Assembly (NCBI GenBank): GCA_949152475.1
Contig: OX424568.1
Span: forward strand, 14,545,667-14,609,666
DNA from: Terebella lapidaria
Taxonomy: Eukaryota; Annelida; Polychaeta; Terebellida; Terebellidae
DNA: 64,000 bases
Reading direction: 5' to 3'
Both the position numbers and the translations under genes were made by a program. Within the stretch, counting starts at the first letter, position 1, and each line of letters opens with the position of its first letter. The notes beneath the pieces are model-generated. The model ran no database searches. It was not told the origin of the DNA and was given only the letters and a program-made list of their open reading frames with translations. Positions 13,439 to 26,800 of the stretch are shown here, in pieces.

Positions 13439-14045
13439 CTAGGGATCACTGAATTCGCGTGTTTCGAAATCCCAAGTGGTGTTTACTAATTTCATGCAAT
13501 CGCTGATGTAAAGATTTTTGCCAATTTTCTGTGGGATATTTTGCTTTATCATAGTCAATACAAATTTGCAAGATTTATATGCGTCTGTATGGAATAACTG
13601 TTGCATTCCAACGTTTAAGTCATCAATCATATTAATGGAATGAGTGTCATACCAAGTTATCAGAAAAGATCTTGAAGGGAAGCAGTCTTTCTGCCCGAGA
13701 TTTCTATGCTAGCCTAGTCCATGGTGTCAAGGTGATCAGATCAATCGTTTCTTGGCTTTCGTGAAGTACCATGTTCTTCATTGTCCTCAAGGAGATAACG
13801 AAGAAAATGGCACAAATCTGTGTGGGTACGTGTTACTGATCCAAATTTATCCCATCACCCTCAATGACAAGATACCTCTCCTTGACATCACATCTATGGC
13901 CAAATCTCAGAAATCGATGTTCCCATGTGAAGTATTTATCTTATTGTCTATGGGACATTTGTTGGCCTAGATCGGGGTAACCTCGTAGAACCCATCCAGA
14001 GCTTCCCTCGAGGGAAACATGAAGACATTATCACCAGCAATTAGG
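13439..14045 (-). pseudogene. Broken unrecognised gene fragment, copy 1
   Basis: Reading leftwards from 14045, the fragment starts with DNVFMFPSREALDGF and passes through frames such as EHRFLRFGHRCDVKERYLV and NMVLHESQ, separated by stops and frame changes. It ends in a 63-codon frame with MIDDLNVGMQQLFHTDAY and a terminal WDFETREFSDP. Two further copies (21478-22085, 30790-31400) keep parts of the same frames, which suggests a real gene that was multiplied and decayed. It shares its FMFPS start with the TatD-like fragments. I recognise no family. Confidence 0.4.
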
Positions 14046-16214
14046 ATAGATCACGGCACCAGCATTCAGTCTATGAGATTGTTTGGGGATAATTTGTCCA
14101 AATGGAAGAAAATGTTCTATTGTTAACTGGTTACTGCAGCGATTTTGAAGTGAAAAAAATAAAATTCAATGGCTCTCGTCAATCTCTTCTGTGTCTGACA
14201 TAGATGCTATCTCTATACTATTTATGCTATGCGTTTTATTATGCACTGTCCTTTTTATATGGGTGTTTATACCTGAGGTAAAGCATTATTATTATATTAT
14301 TATTATCAATGGCATATCAATGGCCAACAAAACGACCGTTATATCAATGGCCAACAAAAATGTCATTATAGGCTTGTGCTTCTTAATCTATTGTGAATTT
14401 AATAAAGTGTGAAGTTTCAGGGGCGTAAACTGAAGAATGAATGTGTGGATAAGCAGTGTAACATAAACCAGACATTCAATATTGTTGCATTCTTCAAAAT
14501 GGAGTTGTGGAACCCTAATCATTGACAATGATAATTTTTAAATACTGATATGTGTTTCTAATTTCTGTGAATGTCACTTCCATTGTTAAAATATTGATCT
14601 GTAACATTGGTTCGTTTTCAAACGAACCTTAAACAGCATTTTCAACCCATTTACAAAATTTTTGAGAATATACATGTGAAAACCATAAAAAAAACCCATA
14701 CTAATTAACTCTCTATACTAATTGGCATGATATTGTCAGTTAACCTCCAGGGAACCAAGCGCAGTACCTGCCATTTCCTTATATGTCACATGGTTTGCGA
14801 TTCCATATTTTGGTAATTGTGCAGCTAACTATATCTGTTAGTCTATTTTTAGCCCCGTGGTGCCACTGATGAGGAGCTTGCCCATGCATGGACGTGTTGC
14901 TACCGTCTTAAGCCTCTTTAACGACATTACCCATATGCTATGTCACAACATCACATTACAGAACAACTAAGCAGCAAATATTTAGCAAAGAATACATACA
15001 CCATGATTTTTTGTGGAAAGTGCAACTAAAACACAGCACAGCGAACAAAACAGCAAGCATCATATGCAACTCGACAGAACTTGCGGATGAGAATCAATAT
15101 ACGCATGGACAAACTCCACCGCAGTAATGGAGGTATTAGTGTAGTGAGGAATATTTACGAGAACTGATCTCTGTGAGAGGGAAATCTGCTTCCGGCCAGA
15201 GAGTTAATAATACTACAATACGAGTTCACTAATCGGAATAGTATTCATTTTTTTGTGATCCCTCAACCACAAAAACAGTTATTATGTGTTCACTCATCTT
15301 TAAAAGTTTTTGTGTTCACTCAGCCTGAAGTATTCGTTCCGGTCTCAATTGTCCCCGTGGCCGCATACAAAATCCTTAGTTCTGCTGTTGCGATGCTTGT
15401 TTCTACAAGGAACAAAATGCTAGCACAACGTATACTGTTTGCGCTGTGTACGATATTCGTATCTCACCTACTTTCAAATAGGATCGGGCGTAGAATGTTA
15501 CCCAACTCGATAGGTTTGAGGGGTCTTTGACAAAATTTGCAATCATATCCGTTGTGACAGTATTAGACTAAGTTTGGGAAGGTATATTGGCCTGGTTAAT
15601 ATGTTGATTAACGAAACCCTTTCGATGTTCATATCATTCTAGACTCCTTAAGCACATTTATCTAGAGCACGTTATTTTCCACAAAATTGATACCTATTAG
15701 AGCGATTAGTGAGATATGAGCTTGAAATACAAATTATTTGAACAAGTTTTTTTTTCGGACATAGATCTATAAGATATGTGTAGTTATGCTATTTTACTCC
15801 CCAATCGTTCGTCACCATTTCGTAGAAACAATGGACCGTAACTAAGCAGTAATCTTTGATAGTAGGCCTGGAGCTAACTGTCTATTGCAGTGTCGAGGTC
15901 TGCGACAGATCAAGTATCTACACTGTGAGAGAAATCACAGAGTAATCATTTATAGATAGCCTACCTTTTATGGTGCAAGGTTTGGTGCAAGTCTTACCTG
16001 TGCATACTGCTCACAATTGTAATGGAGACGATGAACCTCATAAGTCTAGGGGGGGGGGGGCATTCAGGTAATAATTGTGGCAATTAACTTAATCGATTGT
16101 GGCAATTAATTCAAATTGGTTTCTGTCATTGTATCATTGAAAATCGGAACTCATATACCACTTAGCATCTATTTCGCTGCGAGCAATTTGTTTCCGTTCT
16201 GTGGGTTTGTCGTA

Positions 16215-17336
16215 GAACAGGTAGACAGATTCAAATTCAATTTTGAGTTACCGTGAATGCCGAATGTAAGTCTCGACCTATTTCCACCAATACAACCAAA
16301 TACTGATGATGCCAATAGCAAACAAAAAAGTCAACATTTTTGGAATATAGCTCAACTGCACTGTCATTTTATATAAGTATGCTTCACTAAATATTACTGA
16401 CACAGCTATCAGTCATTTGTATAAAAAAAGACCTGATCACCCGTCAAATCATCTGTAATAACATTACATATATGTAAAATGACACCAAACATTTTCGACA
16501 CCCGTTCTCGGTATCCCCCTTTGCGTCGTCTAGCTCATTCCACCATATTTATTGGTTGAAAAGTGGCTTTATTTGTCACGCTTTTTTGTCAAGCATTTGT
16601 GTTGAACATTTTGTATACAGGTATATAAAATGGCATACTCGATTCTATATTTTTGTGATATCACAGTTGGTAAGTGAGTCACGCCAATGTAAGGATTGTT
16701 TTTTCATTAGAGAAAGATACGTGATGACTGTGCACGTCAGCAAACGTACTAAGACTAATGGGTATTAGTACAGACTACAACAGGGTCTACCACAAACTAA
16801 ATGGTATTTTGTCAAATAATTACCTCTGACGTTGTGACAATCCACACATCAAGAGAAAATTACTCCGGAAATATCAGGGAATTAATTCGCCAATTATAGC
16901 ACCATTGTCATCCAGACAGACTGCTCAAAATAACCACTTCGTCATTATCTGCCCCAATCAAATAGTATACAATTGCTTTGGAAATCAAAAATATAAACAC
17001 AAAATGACACTTGCGCAGGAATATATGAACCATGGTATTGATTTGTCACATGGATAATGCCATAACAATTCGCCAATCAGTGAAACCGAGGAGTGCAATA
17101 TCAATAAGAGGCTGCACTCCCACAAAATGCGTGACTGAGTAGAGAAATTGGGGCACCTACAATGCTAAAAGACATCTCCCTCTCTGTCGAATTGTTCACC
17201 ACTCCCTCACGGGTGAAGGTTCTAATCATCTCGCTTGTCACAGGACTTTATAGGAATATATAGAGCCCCCCCTCCCCGCATTGTTAAACTACTGAGGTAC
17301 TTATAGGACACCGTCAGATTAGCAGCTACTTTTTCA
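16215..17336. repeat. Repeat module B, copy II (partial)
   Basis: Matches 11595-12700 from the GTAGAC start to the CAGATTAGCAGCTAC block at 17318. Near 17337 it switches abruptly into module A at AATTCCCACCATTTACGAAT. The B-to-A junction points to recombination or unequal exchange between copies. No gene is seen in it. Confidence 0.75.
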
Positions 17337-18239
17337 ATTCCCACCATTTACGAATTGACAGTTTCGTGCTGCATAGAACAAGGAACTATTAAAAATACCC
17401 TTTTATGCATGTTTGGTCTGAAACCGTAGCAATTGGTCAACCATCCATTACATTTTATGTGTCAACACCGAAGATGTAAAATTTTTTGCCATTTCATTGT
17501 ATGTCGCATGGTATCCGATTCCATATCACGATAATTTTTCTCAAATGGTGGACAGTAGGAGCACAACGTATATTGTCATTCACTGTGAACGATATTCGTA
17601 GTTCAAATACTGGGTATAGAATAAGTTACCAGGTGGTAGGTTCAAGGGTTCCTTGACAAACGTGTGTGATATATACTATATGGGACTTTCATTGAAACAT
17701 CATTGCTAACATTTTCACTACATCGTAGCTTGCTGAATACCCATTAATTGTACGTTGCATTGATGCGAACAGCATATGCCATGATGGACAGCAAAATGGA
17801 CAATCCCACGACCTTCACCATGCTGCAATGCTCCCTAATGAGTGTTCTTTCTGCATATATTTTCTTATATTTATACTGCATGCTATATCAACCTATTTAA
17901 GACACAATGGACCGTTATTACGCAATTATCAAAAGCAGGCCTGGAGCCAACCACTGTTGTAGTGTCGAGGTCTGATCCAGACCAAGTGCCATTACTGTGA
18001 GAGTAACGATTTCTAGATAGCTTATCTTTTATGGTGCAAGGTTTGATACAAGTGCTACCTGAAGAGTATTGGCCCATGATTGTGATGGGAGACTTCGTAT
18101 TTCTAATGAGGTATTCAGGCCATAATTGTGGCGAATAATTCAAATTGGTTTCTGTCATTTTATCATTGAAAATCGGAACTCATACACCACTTAGCTTCTT
18201 TTTCACTGCGAGCAATTCGTTTGCGTTCTGTAGGTTAGC
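17337..18239. repeat. Repeat module A, copy 3 (5' truncated)
   Basis: Colinear with about 10690-11594 of copy 2 and nearly identical over long stretches, for example the block at 17690-17990. The first 700 bp of the module are missing. It continues into module B at 18240 as copy 2 does. Confidence 0.8.
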
Positions 18240-19822
18240 CGTAGAACACGTAGACATATTCAAATTCAATTTTGAGTTACCGTAAAAGCCGGATGTAAGT
18301 CTCGACCTATTTCCACCAATACATCCAAATACTGACGATGCCAATAGCAAACAAAAAGTTCAACAGTTTGGAATATAACTCGACTGCCCTGTCATTTTAT
18401 ATAAGTGTGCTTCGCAAAATATTACTGACCCAGATATCAATCTTGTTCATAAATAGTTCTAATGACCCATCAAATCATCTGTAATAACATTATGTAAATT
18501 GACACCAAACACTTTCCACACCCGTTCTCGGTCATGCCCATTACACCATATTTATTGGTTGAAAAGTGGATTCCTGGAAGCACCACGCTTTATTTGTCAC
18601 GCATTTGTGTTTGAACATTTTGTATACAGGTATATAAAGTGTCATACTAGATTCTATATATTTTTGTGATATCACAGTCGGTAAGTGAGTCACGCCAATG
18701 TAACGATTGTTTTTTCATTAGAGAAAGATACGTGATGACTGTGCACGTCAGCAAATGTACTAAGACTAATTGGTATTAGTACAGACTACAACATGGTATA
18801 CCACAAACTAATTGGAATTTGGTCATTACCTATGACGATGTGACAATCCACACATCACGAGAAAACTACTCCGGAAATATCAGGGAATTAATTTGCCACT
18901 TAGAGCACCATTGTCATCCAAACAGACTGCTCAAAATAACCACTTCTTCATTACCTGCCCCCAATCAAATAGTATACAATTGCTTTGGAAATCAAAAATA
19001 TAAACACAAAGTGACACTTGCGCTTCGTCACATGGATAATGCCATGAAAGTTCACCAAGCAATGAAACTGAGACCGCACTCCCTAAACAAAGCGTGACTG
19101 AGCACTTTGGTAGAGAAATTGGGGTAACTACAATGCTAAAAGACATTTCCCTCTCCGTCGAAGGTTGAAATGTTTACCACTTCCTCACGGGCGAAGGTTC
19201 TAATAATCTTGCTTGTCACAGGAATTTATAGGAATATATAGAGCCTCGCCCACCCCCCCCCCCCCCAATTGGTCAATTTAATGTTATCTTTGTGTTTTTA
19301 ATGTTATCTAATCATGACAGATGACATCTGATGAGACCAGTTTGTTGCTATTCGAACGCATACGGTATATAAAAGTCTTTGCCTGATGCAATGTGGAAGT
19401 GTAGATATCTTGAATATATCGAGAGCAATGTGCTATCAGTTTGCCGTAGAACATTGACCAGCTTGAAACACAAACTTTAATCAATGTGAATAGCACTCGG
19501 GTGTCATGGGGTGTTTTAAGGACATTTTCAAGGATGTACGCTCCACTTGGACCCAATTGAGGGGCTAAAAATTGTGAATATTTTGATGCATGCAATGAAT
19601 TTCAAATTCTAGCCCCTATGAGTGGGTCTAAGTAGAGCGTACATCCTTAACAATGTTAAAATGTATACCTGATATAATTCGCATGAATGTGCTATTCAGG
19701 AATTAGAATATATACAGATTGGGTATGTATGCTTTGATAAATATGACTGACACCACCATCAGTGTCGCATATCAAGAAAGTTGTCACAATTTGTATCCAG
19801 TATTGATTCAGTCTTTATTTCT
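18240..19822. repeat. Repeat module B, copy III
   Basis: Colinear with 11595-13310, including the palindrome at 19530-19648. It then jumps at about 19823 back into the middle of module B at GCAAACAAAAAGTTCAACAG. A poly-C tract of about 15 bp lies at 19250-19266. A frame at 18819-19097 is open here and in part at 20290-20550 but closed in other copies, so I do not call a gene. Confidence 0.75.
19530..19648. repeat. Long imperfect palindrome, copy 2
   Basis: Arms AAGGATGTACGCT (19530) and AGCGTACATCCTT (19636-19648) pair at the outside and the GGGGCTA/TAGCCCC strings pair inside. It is equivalent to 13017-13126. Confidence 0.75.
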
Positions 19823-21044
19823 TTAGCAAACAAAAAGTTCAACAGTTTGGAATATAACTCAACTGCCCTGTCATTTTATATAAGTATACTTCGCTAAATA
19901 TTACTGACACAGCTATCAGTCTTGTGTATGAAAAAGGTCTGATCACCCATCAAATCATCTGTGATAACAGTATGTAAATTGACACCAAGCACTTTCCACA
20001 CCCGTTCTCGGTCTAGCCCATTCCACCACATTTATTGGTAGAAAAGTGGCTCCCTGAAAGCATCACGCTTTATTTGTCACGCATTTGTGTTTGAACATTT
20101 TGTATACAAGTATATACAGTGGCATACACGGTTCCATATTTTTGTGATATCACAGTTGGTAAGTGAGTCACGCCAATGTAACGATTGTGTTTTCATTAGA
20201 GAAAGATACGTGATGACTGTGCACGTCAGCAAATGTACTAAGACTAATGGGTATTAGTACAGACTACAACAGGGTCTACCACAAACTAATTGGTATTTTG
20301 TCAAATAATTACCTCTGACGATGTGACAATCCACACATCAAGAGAAAATTACTCTGGAAATATCAGGGATATAATTTGCCACTTAGAGCACCATTGTCAT
20401 CCAGACAGACTGCTCAAACTGACCACTTCGTCATTACCTGCCCCCGATCAAATAGTATACGATTGCTTTGGAAATCAAAAATATAAGCACAAAATGACAC
20501 TTGCGCAGGAATATTATATGAACCATGGTATTGATTCGTCACATGGATAAGGCCATGAAAGTTCACCAAGCAATGAAACCGAGGCCGCACTCCCACAACA
20601 AAGCGTGACTGAGCACTTCGGTAGAGAAATTGGGGTAACTACAATGCTAAAAGACACCTCCCTCTCTGTCGAATTGTTTACCACTCCCTCACGGGCGAAG
20701 GTTCTAATCATCTCGCTTGTCACAGGAATTTATAGGAATATATAGAGCCCCCTCCCCATTGGTAAATTACTGAGGTACTTATAGGACACCGTCAGCTTAG
20801 CAGCTACTTTTTCGATGTCTTTAAGGTTATCAAGTCATAAAAGAAAACATCTGATGATGCCAGTTTGTTGCTATTCGAACCCATACTGTGTATAAAAGTC
20901 TTTGCCTGATTCAATGTAGAGGTGTAGGTATCTTGAAAGTATCGAGAGAAATGTGCTATCATTTTGCAGGTTCGCCCGTAGAACATTATACGGCTTGAAA
21001 CACAAACTTTGATCAATGTGAATAGCACTCGGGTGTCATGGGGT

Positions 21045-21157
21045 GTGTACGCTCCACTTGGACCCACTTAGAGTTAGAGGGGCTAGAATTTTTAACTAAT
21101 GCAATGAATTTCAAATTTCAGCCCCTCTGAGTGGGTCTAGGTGGAATGTACATCCTT
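21045..21157. repeat. Long imperfect palindrome, copy 3
   Basis: The left arm, starting TGTACGCTCCACTTGGACCC, and the right arm, ending GGGTCTAGGTGGAATGTACA, pair with mismatches. It occupies the same module position as the copies at 13017 and 19530. Confidence 0.7.
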
Positions 21158-21477
21158 AACAATGTTAAGAGGTATTCCTGATATAATTCACATAAATGTG
21201 CTATTCAGGAATTACAATATATACAGATTGGACATGTATATTCTTTGATAAATATTACTGACACCACCATCAGTGTCGCATATCAAGAAAGTTGTCACAA
21301 TTTGTATCCAGTATTGATTCAATCTTTATTTCTTTTCTGTTACCTTATTTCATTACTGTCAACTGTGTTATCAATGGTGATGTGCCTTATGATAATTTAA
21401 AAGGGTTTACACTATCTATGCCCACAATGCCCTGCAAGGCTGCTGAGCAGATTATCAGAACCGCCTCCATCTAGAGG

Positions 21478-22085
21478 TCACTGAATTCGCGTGTATCGAA
21501 ATCCCAATTGGTGTTTAATAATTCCATGCAATCGCTGACGTAAAGAGCTTATACCAATTTCCTGTGGGATATTTTGCTCTGTTATAACCGATACAAATTT
21601 GCAAGATTTATAGGCGTTTGTGTCATGTAACTGTTGCAATTCAATGTTTAAGTCATCAATCATATTAATGGAATGAGTGTCATACCAAGTTATCAGAAAA
21701 GATCTTGAAGGGAAGCAGTCTTTCGCCCGAAATTTCTACGCAAGCTGAGTCCATGGTGTCAAAGTGATCAGATCAATCTTTTCTTGTGTCTTGGCTTTTG
21801 TGAAATACCATGTTCTTCGTTGTCCTCAAGGAGATAATGAAGAAAATGGCACAAATATGTGTGGGTACGTGTTACTCATCCAAGTTTATCCCATCACACT
21901 GAATGACAAGATACCTCTCCATGACATCACATCTATGGCCAAATCTCAGAAATCGATTTTCCCATGTGAAGTATTTCTCTTATTGTCTATGGAACATTTG
22001 TTGGCCTAGATCTGGGTAACCTCGTAGAACCCATCCAGAGCTTCCCTGGAGGGAAACATGAAGACGTTATCACCAGCAATTAGGA
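21478..22085 (-). pseudogene. Broken unrecognised gene fragment, copy 2
   Basis: Equivalent of 13439-14045. It retains DNVFMFPSREALDGFYEV at the upstream (right) end. A 61-codon frame starting MIDDLNIELQQLHDTNAY lies at the downstream end, with a frameshift before the terminal WDFETREF seen in copy 1. No intact reading frame remains. Function unknown. Confidence 0.4.
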
Positions 22086-23778
22086 TAGATCACGGCACCA
22101 GCATCCAGTCTACGAGATGTTATGGGGATAATGTGTCCAAATGGAAGAAAGTGTTCTATTGTTAATTGGTTATTGTAGCGATTTTGAAGTGAAAAAATAA
22201 AAACTCAATGGCTTTCGTCAATCTCTTCTGTGACTGACATAGATGCTATCTCTATACTATTTATGTTATGTGGTGTTATTATGCACTGTCCTTTTTATAT
22301 GGGTGTTTATACCTGTAGTAAAGCATTATTATTATATATTATGTTATTATTATCAATGGCATATCAATGGCCAACAAAACGACCGTAGCCAACATAAATG
22401 TCATTATAGGCTTGTGCTTCTTAATCAATTGTGAACTTAATGAAGTTTCAGGGGGCGTAAACAGTGAAAAATGAATGTGTGGATAAGCAGTGTAACATCA
22501 ACCAGGCATTCAATATTATTGCATTCTTCAAAATGGAGTTGGGGAACGCTAATCATTGACAATGATGTTTGAAATTCCCCAAATTTTCAAATACTGATGT
22601 GTTTCTAATTTCTGTGAATGTCACTTCCATTGTTAAAACATTGATCTATAACATTGGTTCGTTTTCAAACGAACCTTAAACAGCATTTTCAACCTATCAA
22701 CACAATTACATAATATACATGTGAAAACCATAAAAACCATACTAATTACCTCTCTATACTATTTGGCATGATATTGTCAGTTAACCTCCAGAGAACAAAG
22801 CGCAGTACCTGCCATTTCTTTGTATGTCACATGGTTTCCGATTCCATATTACGGTTTATAATTGTGCGGCTAACTATATCTGTTAGTGTAATTGTAGCCC
22901 CGTGATGCCACTGACGAGGAGCTTGCCCAAAGACTTACTGCTACCGTCTTAAGTCGCCTCTTATGTCGCCTCTTTAACGACGTTATCCATATACTATGTC
23001 ACAAACTCACATTACAGAACAACTAAGCAGCAAATATTTAGCAAGAAATACACACACGATAGTTTTTTTTTTGTGGAAAGTGCAACTAAAACACAGCACA
23101 GCAAATAAAACAGCAAGCATCATATGCAACTCGACAGAACTTGCGGGTGAGAATCAATTTACGCATGGACAAACTCCACCCCAGTAATGGAGGTATTAGT
23201 GTAGTGAGGAATATATACGAGAACTGATCTCTGTGAGAGCGAAATCTGCTTCCGGCCAGAGAGTTAATAATATTACAATACGAGTTCACTAATCGGAATA
23301 GTATTTATTTTTTTTGATCAGTTAATTTGTGTTCACTCATCTTTAAAAGTTTTTGTGTTCACTCAGCCTCAAGTATTGGTTGTGGTCTCAATTGTCCCCG
23401 TGGCCGCACACATAATCTTAAGTTCTGCTGTTGCGATGCTTGTTTCTACAATGGTAGGACGATATGAACAAAAGGCTAGCACAACGTATACTGTCTTGCG
23501 CTCTGTATGATATCCGTATCTCAGCTACTTTCAAATAGGATTGGGCGTAGAATGTTACCCCCATTCGATAGGTTTATTGGGTCTTTGACAAAATTTATAT
23601 TGGCATGGTTAAAAGTTTGATTAACACATTTCTTTCGTTGTTCCTATCATTCTAGACTCCTTAAGCACATTTATCTAGAGCACGTTATTTTCCACAAAAT
23701 TAGTACCTAATAGAGCGACTGGTGAAATATGAGCTTGAAATACATATTATTTGAACAAGTCATCTATTTGAACATTAG

Positions 23779-23780
<2 letters not shown>

Positions 23781-23814
<34 letters not shown>
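23781..23814. repeat. (AAT)n microsatellite, LINE 3' tail
   Basis: Eleven AAT units sit exactly between the old repeat (ending at 23780) and the LINE 3' end. This is the short-repeat tail left by target-primed reverse transcription in this LINE class, not an independent microsatellite. Confidence 0.85.
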
Positions 23815-23815
<1 letters not shown>

Positions 23816-23843
23816 AGCATTTGTACAAGGCGCCCTTTCAAGC

Positions 23844-26800
23844 CTAGAGCTTTTCAAAGGCGCGTTGGAACAGATGTGCTTTGAGTTGTTTTTTGAAGGC
23901 CTCTCGATTCGAACACAGTTTGAGTGACTCCGGAAGTCCATTCCACCACTTAGGTGCAACAACGCTAAAAGCCCTGTCCCCATAGCTTCGAAGATTCGTG
24001 CGCGGAACTCTCAACAAGGAGGCAGTGCTGGACCGAAGGTGTCGACCTGGTGCATATGGAGTTAGCAGCTCACACAAGTAGTCAGGAGCCTCACCATGTA
24101 ACGCCTTCCACGTGAGAAGCAGCACCTTAAATTCAATCCTCTGTCTGACCGGAAGCCAGTGGAGGTCAAACAATGCCTGTGTTATGTGGTCTGATTTGCG
24201 GAGGTGCATGACTGTTCTGGCAGCTGCATTTTGCACCAGTTGAAGCCTCTGAAGCTGTTGGCTGGATATTCCTGCAAGCAGCGAATTGCCATTGTCCAAC
24301 CGCGACGTGACGAAGGCATGGATGAGAGTTTTCACAGATTCCTTTGAGAGCACATTCCTCACATTGTTGATGTTCCTCAGATGGTAGAAGGCACTACTGC
24401 AAATTGATGATACCTGTGTGTCCATCTTCAAGGTGTTATCAAACATCACCCCTAAATTTCGGGCTGATTTCACTGCTTGAACAGCACAGTCCCCAATGGT
24501 GATACAATTGGTTGTGATCTTATGCTGCTGCTGTAGAGATGACAACACAAGAAACTCTGTTTTTTCGTTGTTGAGCTTTAATTTGTTTTGTGCCATCCAC
24601 ACTCTGATTTCCTCGATGCAAGCTTCCACGCGAGTCAACGCCACGTCCTCATCTCCAGACACAGATACGTCAAAAGAGAGGTAGATTTGCGTGTCGTCTG
24701 CATAAAGATGTACATCAAGACCATGTCTCTTACATATACCAGCTACTGGTGCTGAGTATATAATAAAGAGCTGGGGTCCTAACACGGAACCTTGAGGCAC
24801 TCCAAACAAGAGATCAATTGAATTTGCGACGGTATGTTTGACGATCACAGCTTGAGAGCGATCTGCAAGATATGACCGGACCCAGGCCAGTACCACTCCT
24901 TGGAAACCACATTGCTGGAGGCGTTGGATAAGGATATTATGGTCCACCGTATCGAATGCTGCAGATAAATCTAACAGCACCAGATAAACACCACGACGCT
25001 TATCCAAGGAACACAACATGTCATTCTGGACATGCAGCAGGGCAGTTTCTGTACCATGAAACTGCCTGTAGGCTGACTGTAAGGGCTCATAGAGGCGATG
25101 CTGTTTCATGTGGGTAGAGATCCTCCTGGCTACCAGTCTCTCAATCACTTTTGACAGAAACGTCAAATTTGAAACTGGTCTATAGTTTTTCATTTGCTCT
25201 GGGTCAAGTGTTGGTTTTTTCAAAAGAGGCGTTACCAAAGCTTTCTTCATCGAGCATGGAAAAACACCAGTTGCCAGCGACAAGTTGACTACCTTGGTTA
25301 TGACAGGAACAAGCAGTTTTATGTGTTTTTTCAACATCCATGTTGGCAGAGGATCAGACGAGCAACTTTTGGTTGGTGATTCAGTTATGGTCTTCAATAC
25401 CTCATCCTCTGTGGCTGTGGAGAACGTTGCAAGAACAGAAACATCAGAGAGATCAAGACATGCCGATTGGTCTAGTTCACCTGTTACTACATGTAGGTTA
25501 CGGCGTATCTGCTCAATTTTCTCCGTGAAGTAGGTGTTGAATCTGTTTGCGAGTTCTACTGGATCATCATGAAGTGGCAATTTGGACTTTTCTTTTCTTG
25601 GAAGAAGATCGTCAATGATCCGGAAGAGACTCTTTTGATTCTTGCAGCCATTTATTAGCTCAGAGTAGTATTCAGATTTAGAGGCCCTGATCATGGTGTG
25701 AAGTTCGTTCCGACCCTGTTGAAAAAGCAGCCTGTCTGACTTCAGTCTAGTTCGTCTCCATTTCCGTTCCAGCTTTCTGCTGGCTTTCTTCAGAGCTGTA
25801 ATCTTGTCATTGTACCAAGGTGCCTTTGGTCTACTCGTGATGACTCGTGTTCTCACGGGTGCATGGCGTTCCAAGATGTCGGCAAGTGTACTGTTGTATT
25901 GATCAACTAGTTCATCAATGTCATCAGAGGGCGAACAGAGCAGTGGACTATCGATGATGTCCTCCACAAAAGCATCACTGTCAATGGATTTTGTTTTCCG
26001 GTACACAAGCTCCTCTTTTGGGAACGATGGCTTTACTAGGTTCAGGGAGCAGTGTACTGCCGCATGGTCTGTGACGAAGCATGGTGTAGATACATCTTTC
26101 ACTATGTCATCAGCTTTCCTGCTGATAACTAAGTCGAGCGTGTGACCGCCAATGTGAGTTGTAGTGGTGCAATGCTGTGTCATCTGAACAGTTTCTAACA
26201 GACTCAACAATTGCCTTGTATCCTTGTCATCCGCGATATCCAAGTGAATGTTAAAGTCCCCCACAATAAGGAGATTATGTTTACACATTGCAATATCAGT
26301 TAGAAATTCAGCGAATTCAGTGAAAAACTGAGATTTGGTGAAATTGTTCGTGGATGAAGGTGGTGGGCGGTAGATTACTGCCAGTTTGATCACAGAACAC
26401 TTGTACTTCAAGTCACATATCATGCTTTCAAATGTCACGGCATCATAATTTGATTTCGGTCCACTAACAAGAGAACTCTTGTGAATGACTGCTACCCCTC
26501 CACCGGTTGTGGGTCTTGGGATGTGCACCAGATCATATCCAGTCGGAACAAGGCCAGCAATTGTCTGGTTATGCCTATCACCATCAGACAGCCATGTCTC
26601 TGTGAGAGCCATTATGTCAATATTGTGTTCCATGATGTAATCAACAATCAAGTCAGTCTTGTTACATACTGATTGCGCATTCAATAGGCATATACTTGTA
26701 AACAAATCCCGTTTCTTGTTTACAAACACAGGTGGCCTTGGCCTTGCTTTTGACTGTCCGCCTCTACACCCCCTATGTGTAGGTGATTTAGAGCATATTC

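Larger units (their letters stand above)
11595..16214. repeat. Repeat modules B and C, copy I (most complete)
   Basis: The order is: module B (11595-13140) with blocks TATTTCCACCAATACATCC and GAGCCCCCCCATTGG, a palindrome at 13017-13126, a broken minus-strand gene fragment (13439-14045), module C (about 14090-15560), then the CCTGGAGC block (15827-15960). At about 16215 module B starts again, so the modules are arranged head to tail. The uninterrupted C sequence here serves as the empty site for the Tc1-like and foldback insertions further right. Confidence 0.75.
19823..23780. repeat. Repeat modules B and C, copy IV
   Basis: Colinear with about 11697-15760: module B, palindrome at 21045-21157, gene fragment at 21478-22085, then module C from about 22130. 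It is cut at 23780 by the LINE insertion and resumes at 27188 with ATATGTAGTTATGC. Its C part contains the intact sequence CATATACTATGTCAC near 22989, the empty site for the Tc1-like insertion of copy V. Confidence 0.8.

Noticed and set aside
18819..20550. Frames with HTSRENYSGNIR..ICHLEHHCHP in two copies of module B
   Set aside because: Four other copies (12170, 16810, 27893, 41160) have stops and shifts in the same place, so it is not under protein selection.
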